In this document: one piece after another, positions 59,544-64,000 of the stretch | How the letters are laid out: every line of letters begins with the position of its first letter | How positions within the stretch are numbered: position 1 is the stretch's first letter | Source: Eubacteriales bacterium | GTDB taxonomy: Bacteria; Bacillota; Clostridia; Oscillospirales; Butyricicoccaceae | Direction: 5' to 3' | Assembly: GCA_030524285.1 (NCBI GenBank) | Contig: JAUNGQ010000001.1 | Span: 124,001 to 188,000 of the forward strand | Length of the DNA: 64,000 nucleotides | Notes under the pieces: model-generated | Told to the model about the DNA's origin: nothing | Databases searched by the model: none | Seen by the model: the letters and a program-made list of their open reading frames with translations, nothing else | Translations under genes and position numbers: made by a program

Positions 59544-61196
59544 ATGAATTGGAAAAAACGAGTGACAGGGCTTTTGCTCACGGGTGTGCTGGCAGTATCC
59601 ATGGTTCCGGCTTCGATGGCAGCAGATACAGGTCATGCTGAACCGGAAGCATCTTCAGATGTTTTGGAGCAGAAGGATACCGGTGTGATTGAGGAAAATG
59701 ATATCGATCATGAGGAGCCTGTTATACAGGAAGGCGTCAAGTTCCGTACCGATCATGCTGCGTACATGGAGGGCTATGGTGACGGAAGCTTCGGCCCCAA
59801 TGAAAATCTGACATGGGCGCAGGTATGTTCTGTTATTTACAGCCAGCTACAGGATCAGACAATGGGTACACAGCCATATACCTACACGGATGTACATTCC
59901 GGTTCATGGTATTACCGGGCAGTTTGTACACTGGCATCACAGGGCATTTTACAGTGTGACGGCGGTAAGCTGCATCCGAACAACCTGATTACCAGAGGGG
60001 AATTTATCGCACTCGCGGTACGGCTTGTGGGCATAGATGAGAATGCAGAATGCAGCTTTACAGATGTGGACAGGGATAATCCATATTACAGTGCGATTGC
60101 AACTGCGGTTGCAAAAGGCTGGATCAATGGTTTTGCTGACAATACCTTCCGTCCAAATGAAAGTCTGACCCGCGTACAGGCAGTTTCCGTATGCAATAGC
60201 CTGTTGGGACGCAAGATAGATGAAACAGTATTGGAGACAGCGCCGGAAACACTGCGCTCCTACACAGATGTTTCAACAGACGCATGGTATTATAAGCAGG
60301 TTATGGAAGCCTCGATTGACCATGACGGGGAGACAAATGCGGATGGTACAGAAACCTGGCGCAGCTATACCCATGCGTATACTGTCACGTTCCAGTATTC
60401 TGGCATCCGTGAGTCGCAGAATGTATATGAGGGTCACAAGCCGTATCAGGTTCCGACAAAGGACAACGATGGAAAAACCATTACGCACTGGATTGCGGCG
60501 GACGGCAGCATAGCAACTCCGGAAAATACTGCGGTTTATGAACCGGCAGTCTATACGGCATGGTATGCTCCGAGCCTGGTGAAAGACCATATCCAGTATG
60601 TTTACGGTTATGGAGATGGCAGGTTTGGACCCAATGATGCACTGACCCGTGCACAGGCATGTATGCTGGTTTACAGCCTGCTTGCGGACCAGACAGCCGG
60701 GACAGAAGCCTGTTCTTTTACCGATGTTACGCCTGACGCGTGGTATTATCAGCCAATTACCATTCTGGCATCCAAGGGGCTGATTACAGCAGGCGGGAAA
60801 TATCGTCCGAAGGAGGTAATGAGGCGCGGTGAATTTATTGAAATGGTCACCCGTTTGACTGCGTATACATCGGGCAATGTAGCTTTCCCGGATGTGACCA
60901 AGGACAATCCGTATTATAACGCGATTGCAACTGCGGTTGCAAAGGGCTGGATTTATGGCTTTGACGATGGGAATTTTTATCCGTACCAAAGCCTGACCCG
61001 CGCGCAGGCCGTGACGGTGCTGAATAAGGTTGCGGGAAGAATGGGCGATCCGAAAACAGCGCAACAGCTGGACAGCCGTTATATGTTTACAGATGTGAAA
61101 AAGAGCTTCTGGGGCTATCAGGCCATTATGGAAGCTGCAACAACACATACCTACAAGATATCCTATGGTGTGGAGGTATGGCTGGACTATACCTGA
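59544..61196 (+). CDS. SLH-domain surface protein with duplicated SLH block
   Basis: The 550-residue secreted protein has a signal peptide MNWKKRVTGLLLTGVLAVS... cleaved near SMA-AD. SLH motifs at ~65-235 are followed by a linker resembling a Listeria-Bacteroides repeat (~275-345), then a second SLH block (~350-545). The third repeat of each block shares NPYY-x-AIATAVAKGWI. SLH domains bind pyruvylated cell-wall polymers; no catalytic domain is visible. AAAAGGGAG precedes the ATG. Confidence 0.85.
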   Translation: MNWKKRVTGLLLTGVLAVSMVPASMAADTGHAEPEASSDVLEQKDTGVIEENDIDHEEPVIQEGVKFRTDHAAYMEGYGDGSFGPNENLTWAQVCSVIYSQLQDQTMGTQPYTYTDVHSGSWYYRAVCTLASQGILQCDGGKLHPNNLITRGEFIALAVRLVGIDENAECSFTDVDRDNPYYSAIATAVAKGWINGFADNTFRPNESLTRVQAVSVCNSLLGRKIDETVLETAPETLRSYTDVSTDAWYYKQVMEASIDHDGETNADGTETWRSYTHAYTVTFQYSGIRESQNVYEGHKPYQVPTKDNDGKTITHWIAADGSIATPENTAVYEPAVYTAWYAPSLVKDHIQYVYGYGDGRFGPNDALTRAQACMLVYSLLADQTAGTEACSFTDVTPDAWYYQPITILASKGLITAGGKYRPKEVMRRGEFIEMVTRLTAYTSGNVAFPDVTKDNPYYNAIATAVAKGWIYGFDDGNFYPYQSLTRAQAVTVLNKVAGRMGDPKTAQQLDSRYMFTDVKKSFWGYQAIMEAATTHTYKISYGVEVWLDYT

Positions 61197-61205
61197 ACAT
61201 GATAC

Positions 61206-61241
61206 ATCCTCCGGTCTACATAGCGGCCGGAGGATTTTTTG
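61206..61241 (+). terminator. terminator of the first SLH gene
   Basis: ATCCTCCGG/CCGGAGGAT 9-bp stem, 12-nt loop, T6. Confidence 0.88.
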
Positions 61242-61353
61242 TGATATAATATATGAAAAAATATTTGGAAAATGAATGTATATGAATGCAATATATGATG
61301 TTTTGCTGTATAATACCGATATTCAAATAATTGGGAAAGGATGAACATGGTTT

Positions 61354-62646
61354 ATGAACTGGAAGAAAAGAACAGTCTGTCTGTTTTTGACAGCCTGTAT
61401 GTCCTTGGGAGGACTGCCAGCAGCTTTTGCCGTGGAACAGCTTGAAGGGGATATCGTATATACAGAGGAAAATGCCGCTACAGTTGACAGCGGAAGCTGC
61501 GGCGCACAGGCAAAATGGTCGCTGAACAGCAATGGTACGCTGACCATCAGCGGTAACGGTCAAATGGATGATTATACCGAAGCCGCCAGTGCACCGTATG
61601 CGAAATACAGCGATAGAATCAAGTCGGTTGTTGTACAGCCGGGTATCACAAGGATCGGTGATGAAGCATTTTATGGCTGCAATGCATTGAAGTCGGTATC
61701 ATTGGGCTATGGCGTGAAGACAATTGGTTCACTGGCCTTCGGTAGAACTGCAATGCCGAGTATTACGCTGCCAGAAAGCCTGAAAACAATTGAAGAACAG
61801 GCATTCTGGAGATGCTCTTTGGAAAGCATTATCATTCCGGAAAATGTACAGGTCATCGGCAATGGCGCATTTGCACGCTGTGGCATGCTGAAAAAGGTAT
61901 GGATTGGGCGCAGTGTGACCGATGTCGGCAATGCAGCATTTAACTACTGCGTAAATCTGGAAAGCATGTATTTCTATGGCGGCGCACCGGCAATGGGAGA
62001 TGCAGAAGGCAATATCATATTTGACGGTGCCGAACTGACGGTGTATTATCCGGAAGCATCCGGTTGGAATGCTTCGGTGCGTATGCAGTATGGTGGAACC
62101 ATTACATGGAAAACATGGGTTCCAACGTTTGCGGATGTTGCCGAAGGAAAATACTACTATGATGCCGTACAGTGGGCTGTTAAGAAGGGGATTACCAGCG
62201 GAACAACATCCATGACCTTCTCTCCTAATGCAAGCTGCACCCGCGCACAGGCTGTTACATTCCTGTGGAATGCAGCGGGAAAACCGGAGGTATCCGGTGT
62301 GAAAAATCCGTTTCAGGATGTAAAATCCGGTACGTATTATTACAAAGCGGTGCTTTGGGCAAAGGCTAAGGGGATTACCAGCGGTACCTCCGCAACAACG
62401 TTCTCGCCAAGTGCAACCTGTACCCGGGCACAGATTGTCACATTTCTGTGGAATCAGGAAGGAAAAATCGTAACAGCAAACAGCAATGGATTCAAGGATG
62501 TGAAAAGCGGTGCATATTATGAGGACGCAGTCAACTGGGCTGTCAGGAACAGAATTACCAGTGGAACCTCTGCAACAACGTTCTCGCCGAGTGCAACCTG
62601 TATTCGTGGGCAGATCGTGACCTTCCTATATAATTATCTGGCATAA
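61354..62646 (+). CDS. BspA-type leucine-rich repeat protein with C-terminal SLH triplet
   Basis: The 430-residue secreted protein has a signal peptide beginning MNWKKRTVCLFL, like its neighbour. BspA-like leucine-rich repeats (LRR_5, ~65-245) include IGDEAFYGCNALKSVSLG and IGNGAFARCGMLKKVWIG. Three SLH motifs follow (~255-428), each with KGITSGT-x-ATTFSP. It is probably cell-wall attached and displays an adhesion-type repeat domain. AAAGG lies upstream with 14 bases to the ATG. TATAAT at ~61311 may be its -10 box. Confidence 0.88.
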   Translation: MNWKKRTVCLFLTACMSLGGLPAAFAVEQLEGDIVYTEENAATVDSGSCGAQAKWSLNSNGTLTISGNGQMDDYTEAASAPYAKYSDRIKSVVVQPGITRIGDEAFYGCNALKSVSLGYGVKTIGSLAFGRTAMPSITLPESLKTIEEQAFWRCSLESIIIPENVQVIGNGAFARCGMLKKVWIGRSVTDVGNAAFNYCVNLESMYFYGGAPAMGDAEGNIIFDGAELTVYYPEASGWNASVRMQYGGTITWKTWVPTFADVAEGKYYYDAVQWAVKKGITSGTTSMTFSPNASCTRAQAVTFLWNAAGKPEVSGVKNPFQDVKSGTYYYKAVLWAKAKGITSGTSATTFSPSATCTRAQIVTFLWNQEGKIVTANSNGFKDVKSGAYYEDAVNWAVRNRITSGTSATTFSPSATCIRGQIVTFLYNYLA

Positions 62647-62650
62647 GAAA

Positions 62651-62683
62651 AAACCGCAGGCAATCCGCCTGCGGTTTCTTTAT
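62651..62683. terminator. bidirectional terminator between convergent genes
   Basis: AAACCGCAGGC/GCCTGCGGTTT 11-bp stem with 5-nt loop; T-tracts on both strands serve the SLH gene and the convergent nitroreductase. Confidence 0.88.
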
Positions 62684-62695
62684 GCAATTATATAT

Positions 62696-63232
62696 TTATT
62701 CTGCGTAAGACAGCAGAGTTGCAACATCCTTGCGGCGCGGTGCTTTGGGTTCTTCAGCCGGATAGCCAACAGCGATCAGAGCGGCAATTTCCTGATCCTC
62801 CGGTACATTCAGATACTTTTCCAGGGCCAGACGGTCAAAAATACCCATGATAACGGTACCGAGTCCGTGGTCATGTGCGGACAGGCAGAAGGTCTGTGCA
62901 GCAATGCCGCAGTCATACATCTGCCAGCCCTCGCCACGGTCTGTGGTAAACGAACCGTCGCGCTCATAGCCGGAACGATTCTTAATAAAGGTCTGTACAA
63001 TCAACAGTGGCGCTGTGGAAACTGTCTTTGCATTGAACGGTGCGTAATCCCTAGCCAAAGCATCGATGGCTTCCCGGCCTTCTACGGCAATATAGCGGGA
63101 AATCTGGGTGTTCTTCCAGGACGGTGCATAGGCTGCATCGGCAATTACATCTTCCAGAACCTCATGTGGCACTGGCTGTTCCGTAAAATTGCGGATACTG
63201 CGGCGGGAATGGATGCACTCTTTTGTGGTCAT
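62696..63232 (-). CDS. nitroreductase-family flavoprotein
   Basis: This 178-residue protein has the FMN-binding start CIHSRRSIRNFTEQPVP, the APSWKNTQ segment and the C-terminal ALIAVGYPAEEPKAPRRK, all typical of the family. It probably reduces nitro compounds or quinones with NAD(P)H; the substrate is unknown. AAGGAGG precedes the chosen ATG; an earlier in-frame ATG overlaps that site. Monocistronic. Confidence 0.9.
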   Translation of the reverse strand: MTTKECIHSRRSIRNFTEQPVPHEVLEDVIADAAYAPSWKNTQISRYIAVEGREAIDALARDYAPFNAKTVSTAPLLIVQTFIKNRSGYERDGSFTTDRGEGWQMYDCGIAAQTFCLSAHDHGLGTVIMGIFDRLALEKYLNVPEDQEIAALIAVGYPAEEPKAPRRKDVATLLSYAE

Positions 63233-63525
63233 AGGTGTTCCTCCTTGTTGCATCATATGCTATTTTTATATTTGATCTGTAATAACAGAGCTTTCACGGT
63301 ATTTTTCGAAGGGATATTTATGTATCATACATCGTGTTTCCCTCCGTATTTAGTCTGAAAGCTGTAATAATAGTATATCATAGTTTGGAAAGAAAGCAAA
63401 GACGATGCAATCCAGATATTGCTGTACGGGGCTTTGATATTGGAGAAATGGTATTATGATTTGTCATGGAAAAGAAAATATGGTATGCTAAAGAAACAGG
63501 CCACAAAACGACAGGAGAGAACAGG

Positions 63526-64000
63526 ATGCTTGCATTGATTGCCGCATATGCGGAAAACCGGATTATCGGAAAAAACGGGCGGATTCCATGGGATATCCCG
63601 GAGGAAAAGCACCGGTTTCGTGACCTGACAATGGGTCATATCATGGTAATGGGAAGGCGGACCTATGAGGAAATCGGCTTCCCGTTGCCTGGGCGTGAAA
63701 CCATTGTCGTTTCCGGTACAAAAAATTTCGACGGACCGCATTGTAAGACGGTTTTCAGTCTCGGTGAAGCGCTGGAGCAGGCAACTGGACGGGATGTTTT
63801 TATCTGCGGCGGTGCACGGCTGTATCAGGAAGCGCTTCCGTTGGCAGATATCTTATATCTGACAGAAATTCATGAGGTATTCGATGGAGATACACAGTTT
63901 CCTTCATTTGACACTAGCGATTTCATCCAGACAGAACAGACAGAGATTTTGGGGGAAATCTCCTATACCTTCCGCACACTGCGGCGCAAAAACATGGATT
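63526..64000 (+). CDS. folA: dihydrofolate reductase (3' end cut by window edge)
   Basis: The visible 158 residues start MLALIAAYAENRIIGKNGRIP. W22 lies in IPWDIP, E27 at the catalytic acid position, GRRTYEEIG follows, and FICGGARLYQEAL is the NADPH-binding helix. It reduces dihydrofolate to tetrahydrofolate. ACAGGAGAGAACAGG supplies the ribosome binding site. The frame is open at the right edge, where the family normally ends within a few residues. No thyA is adjacent in view. Confidence 0.93.
   Translation, partial: MLALIAAYAENRIIGKNGRIPWDIPEEKHRFRDLTMGHIMVMGRRTYEEIGFPLPGRETIVVSGTKNFDGPHCKTVFSLGEALEQATGRDVFICGGARLYQEALPLADILYLTEIHEVFDGDTQFPSFDTSDFIQTEQTEILGEISYTFRTLRRKNMD

Overview
The window looks like a chromosomal segment of a gut-type Clostridia bacterium, most likely an Oscillospirales/Butyricicoccaceae relative. 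This is an inference from protein flavour, roughly 50% GC, near-universal AGGAGG ribosome binding sites, SLH-domain surface proteins and the intergenic CTCCCTC/GAGGGAG repeat. It is mostly core genome. I see no rRNA, tRNA, CRISPR array, transposase or prophage.

Layout. 1-3.2 kb: a minus-strand two-component system (the kinase runs off the left edge) and a 68-residue orphan gene with its own promoter and terminator. 3.2-9.4 kb: a TetR/HAD pair divergent from an MMPL-type RND exporter and its secreted heptad-repeat partner; the shared intergenic region carries three TGAC-N5-GTCA operators and a hairpin-rich repeat. 9.5-11.9 kb: thioredoxin, a small ferredoxin, rpiA and pyrE. 12.1-19.3 kb: a complete F1Fo ATP synthase operon (atpZ-like, atpI, atpB, E, F, H, A, G, D, C); the c subunit has the two-carboxylate pattern known from Na+-coupled rotors. 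19.4-22.6 kb: an envelope cluster (zinc-ribbon/YARHG protein, amidase lipoprotein, acidic membrane protein). 23-26.7 kb: two transporters, rfbA and a histidine phosphatase.

26.8-40 kb: rpoB-rpoC, a small membrane protein, then the str cluster (L7Ae-like protein, rpsL, rpsG, fusA, tuf). rpsL is enclosed by a perfect 19-bp inverted repeat, the most unusual structure I found. 40-50 kb: addB-addA, rpmE, a C_GCAxxG_C_C protein, hflX and a YigZ-family gene. 50-54.6 kb: dgt-dnaG-rpoD and a dCMP deaminase. 54.7-59.4 kb: a MarR regulator with a clear operator over its promoter, followed by a heterodimeric ABC exporter. 59.4-62.7 kb: two SLH-domain surface proteins with similar signal peptides. 62.7-64 kb: a minus-strand nitroreductase and the start of a dihydrofolate reductase cut by the right edge.

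No undescribed multi-gene system stands out. The best candidates for new biology are the rpsL-flanking inverted repeat, the AUG-UAA start-stop frame ahead of the L7Ae-like gene, the two promoter/operator designs at the efflux loci, and the ATP synthase ion-coupling site.
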